Assembly: GCF_900112695.1 (NCBI RefSeq)
Contig: NZ_FOMT01000004.1
Span: forward strand, 434,001-498,000
Origin: Paenibacillus catalpae
GTDB taxonomy: Bacteria > Bacillota > Bacilli > Paenibacillales > Paenibacillaceae
DNA: 64,000 nucleotides
Reading direction: 5' to 3'
Part shown: positions 32,430 to 41,109 of the stretch, piece by piece
How positions within the stretch are numbered: the first letter of the stretch is position 1
Layout of the letters: every line of letters begins with the position of its first letter
The notes under the pieces: generated by a model
Databases searched by the model: none
What the model saw: only the letters and a program-made list of their open reading frames with translations
What the model was told of the DNA's origin: nothing
Position numbers and translations under genes: made by a program

Positions 32430-33317
32430 CTAACCTTTCACGGCGCCGATCGTCAGGCCTTTAACGAAGAAGCGCTGAACGAACGGGTACAAAAATACGA
32501 TAGGACCGGTTGCGATAACGGCTGCTGCCATCTTGAGCGTTTCTGCGGGCGGCTGGAAGTCTGGCGACAGGTTGCCTGCCACGTTCGTCTTGAGAACAGC
32601 TGCGCTCGCGAGAATCTTGTACAGCAGGAATTGCAGCGGATAATGGGTTTCGCTTGTAATGAACAAGTTCGCCATAAACCAGTCATTCCAGTAGCCAAGG
32701 GCCATGAACAAGCCGATGGTGGCAAGACCGGGACCGGAAAGCGGAAGAATCAATTTCATGTAAATCGTAAATTCGCCTGCTCCGTCAATTTTGGCTGATT
32801 CGACGATCGAATCCGGTATCGATTTCATGAAGTTCTTCATCAGGATGATATTCCATGCGCTAAGGAGTGTCGGAACGATCAATGCCATATAGGTATCTTT
32901 CATATCCAGATGTTTGGTAATCAGGATGTACCATGGAATCAGGCCGCCGCTGAACAGCGTCGTGAAGTAGATGAAAAAGGACAGCTGATCCCGGTACTTG
33001 AAGTCTTTGCGGGAAAGCACGAAGCCCGCCATGGAAGTCAGGAACAACCCGACTGCCGTACCAACGACCGTGATAAAGATCGTCACTTTGTAGCCGTCAA
33101 AAATTTGCTTCGGATTGCTGAAAGCTGCCTTATAAGCATCCAGGGAGAATGTCTCCGGGATCAGGCTGAAGCCCTTGGATATAATCTGCATCTCCGGCGT
33201 GAACGAACCGGAGACGATCAGAAGGAAGGGCAGCAGGCACAGCACGGTCAAGACGGTAATCAACACGTAACCAATGATGTTAAAGACGATTGTTGCGCTT
33301 TCCATTTTAATTTTCAT
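32430..33317 (-). CDS. CUT1 sugar ABC permease (LplC-like)
   Basis: The 295-residue protein has six membrane helices and the EAA loop SIPDSIVESAKIDGAGEFTIYMKLILPLSGPGLATIGLF, which docks to the ATPase. The C-terminus ends FVQRFFVKGLTIGAVKG, typical of LplC/YtcP. It pairs with the LplB-like permease 12 bp upstream and the binding protein downstream. Confidence 0.95.
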   Translation of the reverse strand: MKIKMESATIVFNIIGYVLITVLTVLCLLPFLLIVSGSFTPEMQIISKGFSLIPETFSLDAYKAAFSNPKQIFDGYKVTIFITVVGTAVGLFLTSMAGFVLSRKDFKYRDQLSFFIYFTTLFSGGLIPWYILITKHLDMKDTYMALIVPTLLSAWNIILMKNFMKSIPDSIVESAKIDGAGEFTIYMKLILPLSGPGLATIGLFMALGYWNDWFMANLFITSETHYPLQFLLYKILASAAVLKTNVAGNLSPDFQPPAETLKMAAAVIATGPIVFLYPFVQRFFVKGLTIGAVKG

Positions 33318-33329
33318 GCGATCCCCCTC

Positions 33330-34265
33330 CTAGAACAGTGCGTAGTCCTTCTGCACCTTCCGAATAATATAGTTAACCAGAATAATTAAGACAAAGCCGA
33401 ACAGCGACTGATAAAGACCGGCTGCCGTACCCATGCCGATATCGAAGTTAACCGCAAGCGAGCGGTATACGTACGTATCGATAATGTCTGTCGAGTTGTA
33501 AAGCATGCCGTTGTTGCCGATGATTTGATAGAACAGGTCGAACTGGCCTTTCAGGATGCCGCCGAGGCTAAGCAGGATCAGCAGAATGAACGTAGGTACA
33601 AGCAGCGGAAGCGTAATATGCCTAACCCGCTTGAAGATGTTCGCTCCGTCGATCTTCGCTGCTTCGTGGTATTCATCGCTGATGCTCATAATCGCAGCCA
33701 GGTAGATTACCGTACCGTACCCGAGACCCTTCCACACATGGAAGAAGACGATGATGTATTTCCACGGCGCGGTATGCAGGTAGAAGTCATAAGGCTGCAA
33801 GCCCATCGACGTCAGCATCGTGTTCACGACGCCCGCGTTCGAGAAAAGGTTAAATACGAAAGCGCCTACAAGGACGAACGATACGAAGAACGGCAGGAAC
33901 ATAATGGACTGCGTCGATTTCTTGAACCATTTGCCCGGCAGCTCGCTCAGGAAGATTGCGCATGCCAGCTGCAGCAGATTACTGATGATAATGAAGGCGA
34001 TGTTGTAGAGCACTGTATTTTTTGTCAGATTCCACAAAACACCCGAGTTGAACAGAAATTCAAAGTTCTTGAACCCGATGAATTCACCGCCGAACAACCC
34101 TCCGTCAAAGCTGAACCGGGTGAAAGCGTAGTAGACCCCCACCATCGGGACGTAGGCAAAGACAATAAAGAATAGCAAGGCAGGCGCAATCATGAGGAAT
34201 AAAATCCTATTCCGTACGAGCTCCTGGAAAAAACCTTTCATACCGGCATTCCTCCGTGACATCAA
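33330..34265 (-). CDS. CUT1 sugar ABC permease (LplB-like)
   Basis: The 311-residue protein has six helices, an N-terminal MIAPALLFFIVFAYVPMVGVYYAFTRF and the EAA loop SISDEYHEAAKIDGANIFKRVRHITLPLLVPTFILLILL, as in LplB. It is the first structural gene of the glycan-use operon. An ATCGAT-centred operator lies 14-27 bp upstream of its start, in the 48-bp gap after the first LacI gene. Confidence 0.95.
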   Translation of the reverse strand: MMSRRNAGMKGFFQELVRNRILFLMIAPALLFFIVFAYVPMVGVYYAFTRFSFDGGLFGGEFIGFKNFEFLFNSGVLWNLTKNTVLYNIAFIIISNLLQLACAIFLSELPGKWFKKSTQSIMFLPFFVSFVLVGAFVFNLFSNAGVVNTMLTSMGLQPYDFYLHTAPWKYIIVFFHVWKGLGYGTVIYLAAIMSISDEYHEAAKIDGANIFKRVRHITLPLLVPTFILLILLSLGGILKGQFDLFYQIIGNNGMLYNSTDIIDTYVYRSLAVNFDIGMGTAAGLYQSLFGFVLIILVNYIIRKVQKDYALF

Positions 34266-34278
34266 AATAAACGTTGAA

Positions 34279-34292
34279 TGTAATCGATTTCT
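34279..34292. promoter_or_regulatory. Putative LacI-family operator upstream of the permease gene
   Basis: TGTAATCGATTTCT shares the AATCGATT core with the perfect palindrome at 35408-35421. It lies between the LacI gene stop and the permease start. Confidence 0.6.
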
Positions 34293-34313
34293 TTTTCCTT
34301 CAAAATAAAAGGC

Positions 34314-35357
34314 TTACTTCGTTGCTTGCTGGCTGTCATTCTCGCGGGTTCTCGCAAAGATCGAGGATTCCCGGATAAGCAGCTTGGATTCCACCTTAAA
34401 AATCCGTTTGTCCTTAAACTCATTGTTGTTCATCTGGTCGATCAGCTTCTCCGCGAGCAGCGCCCCCATCGTGTATTTCGGCTGATCCACCGTGCTTAGG
34501 CGAGGTGCAATGTACTTCGTAAGCCGGATGTTATCTACGCCAACAACCGCCAGCTGCTGAGGGATTTGAATCGAAAGCTGCTTGCAGGCTTTGTATACGC
34601 CAAGCGCCATTTCGTCATTCGCTGTAAAGATCGCTGTAAAATCGGCATTCTTCTCGCGAAGCCTCATGAAGCTGTGGTAACCGCCGTCCTCATTGAAATC
34701 TCCGTTATCGATGAGATCCGGAATGAAGGGCATTCCTGCATCTCGAAGCGCTTTCATGTAACCTTCAAGACGTTCGTAGCTGTCAATGGCATCCGCATAT
34801 CCGCTCAGGAACGCGATCTTCTCGTGCCCCTGCTCAATCAGATGATTCACAACATCCCTGGCCATCTTCACGTTATCCGTGAAGGCGCATGGAATCTGTT
34901 CATGCTCGATGTTTCTCCCAATTACCCCAACACTGTAGCCATCCTCCACCAGCCCGATAATTTCCTTGTTGGTCATCTCGGGGGTAACGAAAATCATGCC
35001 GTCTACGGTACGGTTCTGCAGCAGCGAAACATACTCCAGTTCCTTCTGCTTCTTGTTCTGCGCATCACAGATAATGACGTTGTAGTCTAGGGAATTCGCC
35101 ATATTCTCGATCCCTTTAATAATCTCGGCGAAATACGAAACTTCAATGTCCGCAACAACAACGCCAATCTTCATCGTTTTCTTGGACCGGAGATTCTTGG
35201 CCATCGCATTTGGAGTATAATTCATCTCTTGAATGGCTTCGAGCACCCGCTTCTTCGTCTTCTCGCTAACCAGCTCGCTTCGATTCAGCACTCTCGATAC
35301 TGTCGCTACGGATACTTTCGCCCGGTTCGCTACGTCAATGATCTTGCTATCATTCAT
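34314..35357 (-). CDS. LacI-family transcriptional regulator (first of two)
   Basis: The 347-residue protein has the LacI HTH and hinge (MNDSKIIDVANRAKVSVATVSRVLNRSELVSEKTKKRVLEAIQEMNYTPNAMAKNLRSKKT) and a periplasmic-binding-like effector domain (IPQQLAVVGVDNIRLTKYIAPRLSTVDQP). It should repress the adjacent glycan operon until a sugar binds. A palindromic TGAAATCGATTTCA lies 50 bp upstream of its start, so it is probably autoregulated. Confidence 0.95.
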   Translation of the reverse strand: MNDSKIIDVANRAKVSVATVSRVLNRSELVSEKTKKRVLEAIQEMNYTPNAMAKNLRSKKTMKIGVVVADIEVSYFAEIIKGIENMANSLDYNVIICDAQNKKQKELEYVSLLQNRTVDGMIFVTPEMTNKEIIGLVEDGYSVGVIGRNIEHEQIPCAFTDNVKMARDVVNHLIEQGHEKIAFLSGYADAIDSYERLEGYMKALRDAGMPFIPDLIDNGDFNEDGGYHSFMRLREKNADFTAIFTANDEMALGVYKACKQLSIQIPQQLAVVGVDNIRLTKYIAPRLSTVDQPKYTMGALLAEKLIDQMNNNEFKDKRIFKVESKLLIRESSIFARTRENDSQQATK

Positions 35358-35407
35358 TGCATCACTTTCTTTTTGCCTGACTTATATACACCGATATTAG
35401 CATGGAC

Positions 35408-35421
35408 TGAAATCGATTTCA
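35408..35421. promoter_or_regulatory. Putative LacI-family operator (perfect palindrome)
   Basis: TGAAATCGATTTCA is a perfect 14-bp palindrome upstream of the first LacI gene. It resembles LacI/CcpA-type sites (TGAAA-CG-TTTCA). Confidence 0.75.
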
Positions 35422-35456
35422 ATACCAATTTTTAAAGTTTGTCCCTGTTTTCTAAG

Positions 35457-35502
35457 AAAACGGCCGAAAACCGCATAGATACGGGCTTTTTCGGTCCGTT
35501 TT
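35457..35502. terminator. Long A/T-flanked hairpin, terminator-like
   Basis: AAAACGG-C-CGAAAA (35457-35470) pairs with TTTTCGGTCCGTTTT (about 35488-35502), one bulge, around a GC-rich loop. It lies between the two operator-like sites in the LacI-LacI gap and could stop transcription from the second LacI gene. Confidence 0.5.
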
Positions 35503-35527
35503 CCGGCAGTGTCCGGGAAGCACTATG

Positions 35528-35541
35528 TGAAATCGATAACA
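35528..35541. promoter_or_regulatory. Third ATCGAT operator-like site
   Basis: TGAAATCGATAACA matches the left half and centre of the palindrome at 35408. It lies 120 bp from it, within the gap between the two LacI genes. Confidence 0.5.
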
Positions 35542-35644
35542 TATATGCGCTAAAAACAACTGATTTACATCAAAACAGCTGGCATTTATCCTCTTTTGCT
35601 TTCCGATTACATCCGCAACGCATTCCCGCTCCGTTCAATAAAAA

Positions 35645-35663
35645 AAGACTGCCAATGGCAGTC
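35645..35663 (-). terminator. Short terminator after the second LacI gene
   Basis: GACTGCC-AAT-GGCAGTC with TTTTTTTATTG following on the minus strand. It overlaps the start of the downstream gap, just after the stop at 35667. Confidence 0.75.
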
Positions 35664-35666
35664 CTT

Positions 35667-36677
35667 CTAATCCCGTTTATAGCTGGATGATTCTCTTATT
35701 ATCAATGTCGATTCAATCACATGCTTCTTCTGCATGTTCTGTTCATTCCCGCTCATCTGGGCGATCAGCTTCTCCGTAAGCTGCGATCCCATCTCATACT
35801 TCGGCTGCTCTACCGTGCTGAGAGCCGGCAGCAAGTATTCCGTAATCCGGTTATTATCGACGCCAACGACTGCCATGTCCTCCGGAATGCGGATGCCTCT
35901 CTCCCGGCACGCACGGTATACGCCCAGCGCCATCTCGTCATTGGCCGCATAGACCGCAGTGAAGGACTGATTACGCTCCAGCAGGCGGCAGAATGCCTGG
36001 TAACCGCCGGTCTCTTCGAAATCACCATTATCAATGAGGGATGGCAGGAACGGAATCTTCCCTTCCTTCAGTGCCTTCATATAGCCTTCCATCCGTTCAT
36101 AATTCTCCAGGGAATCGGAATAACCGCCAATGTAGGCAATCTGCTGATGTCCCTGCTCGACCAGATGACGCACCGCTTCATTCGAGAATTTTACGTTATC
36201 GGTCTTGCAGCTTAGGATGTCTTCATGTACAACTGCTCGTCCTACAACGCCAATCACATAGCCTTTCTTCACATACTCCTGGATCGTGTCGTCACTTACC
36301 CGCGGTGTAACCAGAATCATCCCGTCAACCGTTCGGTCCGGCAGCAGATCCAGGTACTCCATCTCCTTCTCGATCTGGTTGTCCGAGTCGCAGATGAGCA
36401 CTTTGTATTTATGGGCGTAAGCCTTATTCTCAATGCCTTTTATAATCTCGGAGAAGTAAGACACATTAATATCCGGCACGATAATGCCGAGCGTCATCGT
36501 CCGTTGGGAACGCAGATGCTTGGCTGCCGCATTCGGATGATAATCCATCTCCTCGATGGCTTTGAGCACCTTTATTTTCGTTTTCTCCGATACAAGACTG
36601 CTCTCATTCAGCACCCGCGATACAGTCGCGGCAGATACGCCGGCCAGCTTCGCAACATCCACTATTTTTTTGTCCAC
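35667..36677 (-). CDS. LacI-family transcriptional regulator (second of two)
   Basis: The protein is a close paralogue of its neighbour over its whole length: HTH DKKIVDVAKLAGVSAATVSRVLNESSLVSEKTKIKVLKAIEEMDYHPNAAAKHLRSQRT and the effector domain with IPEDMAVVGVDNNRITEYLLPALSTVEQPKYEMG. A longer frame starts at 36737, but AAGGGA lies 7 bp before a GTG at 36677, which gives MDKKIVDV and aligns with the start of the paralogue, so I choose it. The pair probably arose by tandem duplication. Whether both bind the same ATCGAT operators is open. Confidence 0.92.
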   Translation of the reverse strand: MDKKIVDVAKLAGVSAATVSRVLNESSLVSEKTKIKVLKAIEEMDYHPNAAAKHLRSQRTMTLGIIVPDINVSYFSEIIKGIENKAYAHKYKVLICDSDNQIEKEMEYLDLLPDRTVDGMILVTPRVSDDTIQEYVKKGYVIGVVGRAVVHEDILSCKTDNVKFSNEAVRHLVEQGHQQIAYIGGYSDSLENYERMEGYMKALKEGKIPFLPSLIDNGDFEETGGYQAFCRLLERNQSFTAVYAANDEMALGVYRACRERGIRIPEDMAVVGVDNNRITEYLLPALSTVEQPKYEMGSQLTEKLIAQMSGNEQNMQKKHVIESTLIIRESSSYKRD

Positions 36678-36782
36678 GATATGATCCCTTACCGTAACGT
36701 TTTTACTCATTATATGAATAAATTCTTGCAAGTTCAATATAAGCTTTTCAATGCTTGGGATTGTCGTCCTTTTTGCTGACGG

Positions 36783-37331
36783 CTACAACCGAAGCTGAAG
36801 CTTTATGACAATCTGATTGTCCTGGAACTGCATGTCACCAATTGAAATCAGGCTCGGAAGCTCAATCGGAACAACGATCCGGTCCAACCTCTCTTTCCCC
36901 AGATCATAGTCTTTGACCGACAAGGATAAGGGCTCAAGGATAAGATTCGGAGCCTGCCACGTCATCTTGTATGTTGCAAGCATGCCTAGCGGCAGGAAAT
37001 CGCGGTACGTCATGTTCAAATGGGCAATCAGCCTGTCGCCGCTGAGTTCAAAGCGTGCGCCGTCAAGCGTGGTGTCCGGAGGCAGAGATTCGGGGCTGCC
37101 GCTTTGGAGCTGGCTTTTGATCAGATTGTTCACATCGGCTTCCGACAGGACAATCTCCGGCTTTAACTTCTGCACCATCTCCATTGCTTTATCCTTTATC
37201 GAGACGGGATCATAGGCTAAATCAAGCTGCTCGGACGGGGCAACATAGGATTTGAGCCATAATCCTCCGCCTGCCACAACGGCAGCCAGCAGCACAATAA
37301 CAAGAATTAACCATTTCAGCCAGCGGAACAT
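36783..37331 (-). CDS. YpmS-like (DUF2140) membrane-anchored protein
   Basis: The 182-residue protein has one N-terminal helix (WLILVIVLLAAVVAGGGLWL) and an extracytoplasmic beta-rich domain, with PEIVLSEADVNNLIKSQLQ and FELSGDRLIAHLNMTYRDFLPLGMLATYKMTWQAPNLILEPLSLSVKDYDLG. This pattern is the YpmS family, of unknown biochemical role. It is divergent from the threonine dehydratase gene, and the 98-bp gap holds both promoters. Confidence 0.8.
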   Translation of the reverse strand: MFRWLKWLILVIVLLAAVVAGGGLWLKSYVAPSEQLDLAYDPVSIKDKAMEMVQKLKPEIVLSEADVNNLIKSQLQSGSPESLPPDTTLDGARFELSGDRLIAHLNMTYRDFLPLGMLATYKMTWQAPNLILEPLSLSVKDYDLGKERLDRIVVPIELPSLISIGDMQFQDNQIVIKLQLRL

Positions 37332-37374
37332 CCTGTCTCCTCCCTTTTTGCCTACATAAAAATAAAGATAGTGC

Positions 37375-37380
37375 TATAAT
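37375..37380 (+). promoter_or_regulatory. Candidate -10 box of the threonine dehydratase gene
   Basis: TATAAT lies 49 bp before the ATG at 37430. Seventeen bases further upstream the -35 region (CTACAT) is a poor match, so the call is tentative. Confidence 0.4.
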
Positions 37381-37429
37381 AAATCATCAGTGTTTGTCGA
37401 ATCGCGACTATAAATGAGGTGACGCTATT

Positions 37430-38698
37430 ATGGAATTTCAATCATCCTATTTTACCAAGATCGGACTTGAAGATATCGTTCATGCCCAAATGCATCTTAA
37501 AGATGTCATTACCCGCACGCCCTTACAATATAACCGCGTCCTCTCCGAGCGTTACGGCTGTAATGTCCTCCTGAAGCGCGAGGATCTGCAGATCGTCCGT
37601 TCGTTCAAAATCCGCGGCGCTTACCATCTCATGCGCACTCTGCCGCCCGAGCGTCTCGCTGCAGGTGTTGTCTGCGCCAGCGCGGGCAATCATGCGCAAG
37701 GGGTTGCTTATTCCTGCCAGGCTCTTGGCGTACAAGGCAAAATCTATATGCCAAGCACAACGCCGCGGCAAAAGGTAAACCAGGTCTCCTTCTTCGGTGG
37801 CACATTCGTCGAGGTTATATTGACCGGCGATACGTTTGATGACGCTTATGCCGAAGCGATCGCCGAAAGCCAGCGCAGCGGTATGGCCTTTATTCACCCG
37901 TTTGACGATCCGAAAATCATTGCAGGGAACGGAACCGTTGGCCAGGAGCTGATGGAAGCGGCGGAAACCGTTCCTGATTATGTGCTCGCTTCCGTTGGCG
38001 GCGGCGGTCTGGTAGCAGGCGTAGCCTCCTACGTGAAGACCGTCTCCCCAATGACAAAGGTCATTGGCGTGGAGCCGGAAGGCGCGCCTTCGCTCCGCTT
38101 ATCTCTTGACGCCGGAGAAGTAACTCCTCTCGAGCATATCGACAAGTTCGTAGACGGCGCTGCCGTTAAACGGATCGGCGACCTGACCTTTGCGATCTGC
38201 CGCGAGCTGCTCGACGATGTACTGACCGTTCCGGAAGGCAAAATCTGCACGACTCTGCTAGACCTGTACAACGAGAATGCCATTGTCGCAGAACCGGCAG
38301 GCGCTTTGCCTATCGCCGCTCTCGACATGCTCCGCGAAGAGATTGCGGGCAAGACGGTCGTGTGCGTCATCAGCGGCGGCAACAATGATGTCGACCGGAT
38401 GCAGGAAATCAAGGAGCGCTCGCTCATCTATGAAGGGCTGAAGCATTATTTCATGCTTAGCTTTCCACAGCGAGCTGGAGCGCTCCGAGAATTCCTTGAC
38501 GATGTCCTTGGCCCAAGCGACGACATTACCCGATTCGAATATACGAAGAAGCATAACAAGGACAACGGACCGGCTCTTGTCGGCATTGAGCTCAAGCAGC
38601 GTGAGGACTACGCGCCGCTTATCGGCCGGATGCAGAAGAAAGGCTTCCAGTTCGTTGAACTGAACAAAGATCCTGTACTCTTTAACATCCTGATCTGA
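37430..38698 (+). CDS. ilvA: Threonine dehydratase (threonine ammonia-lyase), biosynthetic
   Basis: The 422-residue PLP enzyme has the lysine motif VRSFKIRGAYHLM, the phosphate loop GGGGLVAGVASYVK and CASAGNHAQGVAYSCQALG. A C-terminal ACT-like regulatory domain follows (MLSFPQRAGALREFLDDVLG...FEYTKKHNKDNGPALVGIEL). It converts threonine to 2-oxobutyrate in isoleucine synthesis. The length and single regulatory domain match the Bacillus IlvA type. GAGGTG lies 9 bp before the ATG. It stands alone, away from other ilv genes, and I see no T-box leader. Confidence 0.95.
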   Translation: MEFQSSYFTKIGLEDIVHAQMHLKDVITRTPLQYNRVLSERYGCNVLLKREDLQIVRSFKIRGAYHLMRTLPPERLAAGVVCASAGNHAQGVAYSCQALGVQGKIYMPSTTPRQKVNQVSFFGGTFVEVILTGDTFDDAYAEAIAESQRSGMAFIHPFDDPKIIAGNGTVGQELMEAAETVPDYVLASVGGGGLVAGVASYVKTVSPMTKVIGVEPEGAPSLRLSLDAGEVTPLEHIDKFVDGAAVKRIGDLTFAICRELLDDVLTVPEGKICTTLLDLYNENAIVAEPAGALPIAALDMLREEIAGKTVVCVISGGNNDVDRMQEIKERSLIYEGLKHYFMLSFPQRAGALREFLDDVLGPSDDITRFEYTKKHNKDNGPALVGIELKQREDYAPLIGRMQKKGFQFVELNKDPVLFNILI

Positions 38699-38707
38699 TC
38701 CTTACGT

Positions 38708-38763
38708 GACGCGCCGACGGCTTACCGCTTGGGAGATTACCAAGCGTAGGCTTTCGGCGCGTC
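38708..38763. terminator. Nested hairpin between convergent genes
   Basis: GACGCGCCGA pairs with TCGGCGCGTC and encloses a second stem, CGCTTGG-GAGATTA-CCAAGCG. The structure spans the stop codon of the leftward aldo/keto reductase and lies just after ilvA. No T-run follows, so the terminator role is uncertain. Confidence 0.5.
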
Positions 38764-39717
38764 TCCGCCTGGACCAGGGAAGATCTCATCAATACGTTTC
38801 AATGTCGACTCATCAAGCGTCAGTTCAACCGCGCGAAGCGACCGTTCGAACTGCTCTAGCGTACGAACCCCGATAATTGGGGCTGTAACGGCCGGATTCG
38901 CGAGCAGCCATGCCAGCGATACGAGATCCTCCGGTTCGCCCAGCTCATCGCATAATGCCCCGTAAGCATCCAACTGCTCTTTTACTTGGCCAAAACGTTC
39001 GTTTTTCTCACCGCTGCGTCTACCCGATGCACCGCGGCGATGATTGCCGGACAGGAGACCTCCGTCCAATGGGCTCCATGGAATAACGCCAAGACCCAGC
39101 GCCTTCGAAGCCGGCAGTACTTCCAGCTCCGGCAGACGGCAAAGCAGGTTGTATTTATGCTGCTCGGACACAAGACCCAGAACGCCCCTTGCTTTCGCCT
39201 CGCCCTGCGCAACCGCAATATCCCAGCCTGCAAAGTTACTCGAGCCTACATAACCGATCTTGCCTTGATGAACGGCCGTCTCGAATGCACCCCACAGCTC
39301 ATTCCAGTTCACATTCCGGTCAACGTGATGCATCTGGTACAGCTCGATATGATCCGTCTGAAGACGGCGCAGCGATCCTTCCAGATGACGGCGAATTTTA
39401 TAGGCAGAAAGACCTGCATCACGGTTTGGACCGTCATAAGGATCATGCATGTCGCCGTATACTTTGGTAGCGAGCACTGTTTTCTCGCGGCGACCGCCGC
39501 CTAGTGCGAACCAGCGCCCGATAATCTCTTCGGTGCGGCCGGAATTCTCGCCCCAGCCGTAAATATTAGCTGTATCAATAAAATTAATGCCTGCGTCAAG
39601 CGCCGCATCCATTATGCGGAAAGCTTCTTTCTCATCCGTGTCCACGCCAAAATTCATCGTTCCCAGGCAAAGCCGGCTCACACGAAGGCCAGATTGGCCC
39701 AAATAGGTGTACTTCAT
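38737..39717 (-). CDS. Aldo/keto reductase
   Basis: The 326-residue NADPH-dependent reductase has the AKR signatures MNFGVDTDEKEAFRIMDAALDAGINFIDTANIYGWGENSGRTEEIIG (catalytic Asp and Tyr), VLATKVYG (Lys), ELYQMHHVDRNVNWNE and PIIGVRTLEQFERSLRAVEL. It reduces aldehydes or ketones of unknown identity. Start at 39717 gives MKYTYLGQSGLRVSRLCLG, the usual beginning; GGGAG lies 10 bp upstream. The gene is monocistronic and convergent with ilvA. Confidence 0.92.
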   Translation of the reverse strand: MKYTYLGQSGLRVSRLCLGTMNFGVDTDEKEAFRIMDAALDAGINFIDTANIYGWGENSGRTEEIIGRWFALGGGRREKTVLATKVYGDMHDPYDGPNRDAGLSAYKIRRHLEGSLRRLQTDHIELYQMHHVDRNVNWNELWGAFETAVHQGKIGYVGSSNFAGWDIAVAQGEAKARGVLGLVSEQHKYNLLCRLPELEVLPASKALGLGVIPWSPLDGGLLSGNHRRGASGRRSGEKNERFGQVKEQLDAYGALCDELGEPEDLVSLAWLLANPAVTAPIIGVRTLEQFERSLRAVELTLDESTLKRIDEIFPGPGGDAPKAYAW

Positions 39718-39883
39718 CTCCCGATCACTCCCATTAGTGAGTTTTCCCTGGACCATCCCAAGGAAAGTCTCAGATCAAATTTTGGATACATGTCCCATTA
39801 TACAAAATTAACATGAGGGAACCAACTTGATCACAATGCGTTGACATTGATCCGCTATACTTGCGGCAGGAGGTGTGCATCTA

Positions 39884-41080
39884 TTGGTTCGTTATCCTGA
39901 CAGCCATCAGCCTAAGGTGCTGATTTTGTATGCTTCGTATGGTGAAGGTCATCTGCAGGCCGCCAAAGCCATCCGCGATGCCCTGGAGGAACAGGGCAAT
40001 AACAGAACCGTGATGGTCGATCTGATGGCCGAGTCTCATCCCTGGCTGAACGAAATGACAAGGCGCGTGTATTTGAAAAGCTATACGCATATTCCTCATC
40101 TGTACGGCTGGGTATACGATGTCACCCGCCCCATGAAGCATAACTCCTTATTCGGCGGATTCCTGCACTCCTTTGGCCGCGACAAAATCAGAAAGCTGCT
40201 CCAGAAAGAAAAGCCCGATGCGGTGATCCACACCTTCCCATTCTTCGCGCTGCCCGACCTTCACCGCCGCCGGCCGAAAAAGACCGTTCTTCCGCAGGCT
40301 TCCATTCCAACCTACACCGTTATAACAGACTTTGACCTGCATCGCCGCTGGGTTCATCCCGGTATCGGCCGGTATTTCGTCGCAACAGAAGACATGAAGC
40401 AAGAGCTGGGTTCGCTTGGCATCCACCCGGGACGCGTGTCTGTAAGCGGAATCCCGCTTGCGCGGGGCTTCCGAAGCAGCCTGACTCCTTCCTTTGAGCT
40501 TTATGAGAAATATGGACTTTCCCCCGAGCAGCCTGTCATTCTGCTTATGCCCGGCGCACAAGGCGTCATGCCGGACTGCGATGAACTATGCCGCCATTTG
40601 CTTGAGCAGCACCCAAATGCACAGATCGCCCTTATATGCGGACGCAATAATGTGTTGAAATCCTCAATGGCGGACCAATTTAAACACCATGCAGCGGCAG
40701 ACCGCCTCCATCTGTATGGCTATGTCAATCAGGTGCATGAGCTGATGGCGCTGTCGACCTGCCTCGTCTCCAAGCCCGGCGGTGTCACGCTTGCCGAAGC
40801 GATATGCGCCGGTCTGCCATTATTTCTCTACAAGCCGGTTCCCGGCCAGGAGAAAAACAATGCCCGTTACCTGCAGTCGAAAGGAGCGGCCAGCATTGCC
40901 AACGACCCCGAAGAAATGGCAGCGGCCATCATCAAGCTGGTTAATGATCCTGAGCAGCTGAAGCTCAGCGAAGCAGCCGTGCAGCGCCTTCAGACAGAAG
41001 GTGCGGCAGCGGACAATATTGCCCATCATATTTTGCTGGAATGCGGTTGGAATGCAAAATTTGGTCAACGCTATAGTTAA
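39884..41080 (+). CDS. Diacylglycerol glycosyltransferase, MGDG-synthase/UgtP-like
   Basis: The protein (398 aa) has the MGDG-synthase N-terminal motif VLILYASYGEGHLQAAKAIRDAL and the C-terminal donor site VSKPGGVTLAEAICAGLPLFLYKPVPGQEKNNARYL of GT28-type enzymes. It should transfer a hexose from a UDP-sugar to diacylglycerol at the membrane face, making glycolipids or a lipoteichoic-acid anchor. AGGAGG (39868-39873) is 10 bp before a TTG at 39884; the GTG at 39875 is only one base away, so TTG is preferred. An MFS gene and a TVP38 gene follow closely, suggesting an envelope-related transcript. Confidence 0.88.
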   Translation: MVRYPDSHQPKVLILYASYGEGHLQAAKAIRDALEEQGNNRTVMVDLMAESHPWLNEMTRRVYLKSYTHIPHLYGWVYDVTRPMKHNSLFGGFLHSFGRDKIRKLLQKEKPDAVIHTFPFFALPDLHRRRPKKTVLPQASIPTYTVITDFDLHRRWVHPGIGRYFVATEDMKQELGSLGIHPGRVSVSGIPLARGFRSSLTPSFELYEKYGLSPEQPVILLMPGAQGVMPDCDELCRHLLEQHPNAQIALICGRNNVLKSSMADQFKHHAAADRLHLYGYVNQVHELMALSTCLVSKPGGVTLAEAICAGLPLFLYKPVPGQEKNNARYLQSKGAASIANDPEEMAAAIIKLVNDPEQLKLSEAAVQRLQTEGAAADNIAHHILLECGWNAKFGQRYS

Positions 41081-41109
41081 GGGTAATTCGAAAAGGAGCC
41101 TGACTGCAG

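Noticed and set aside
38708..38763. Riboswitch downstream of ilvA
   Set aside because: It is a simple nested hairpin spanning the end of the convergent gene, without a conserved aptamer-like core; a terminator-like role is more economical.
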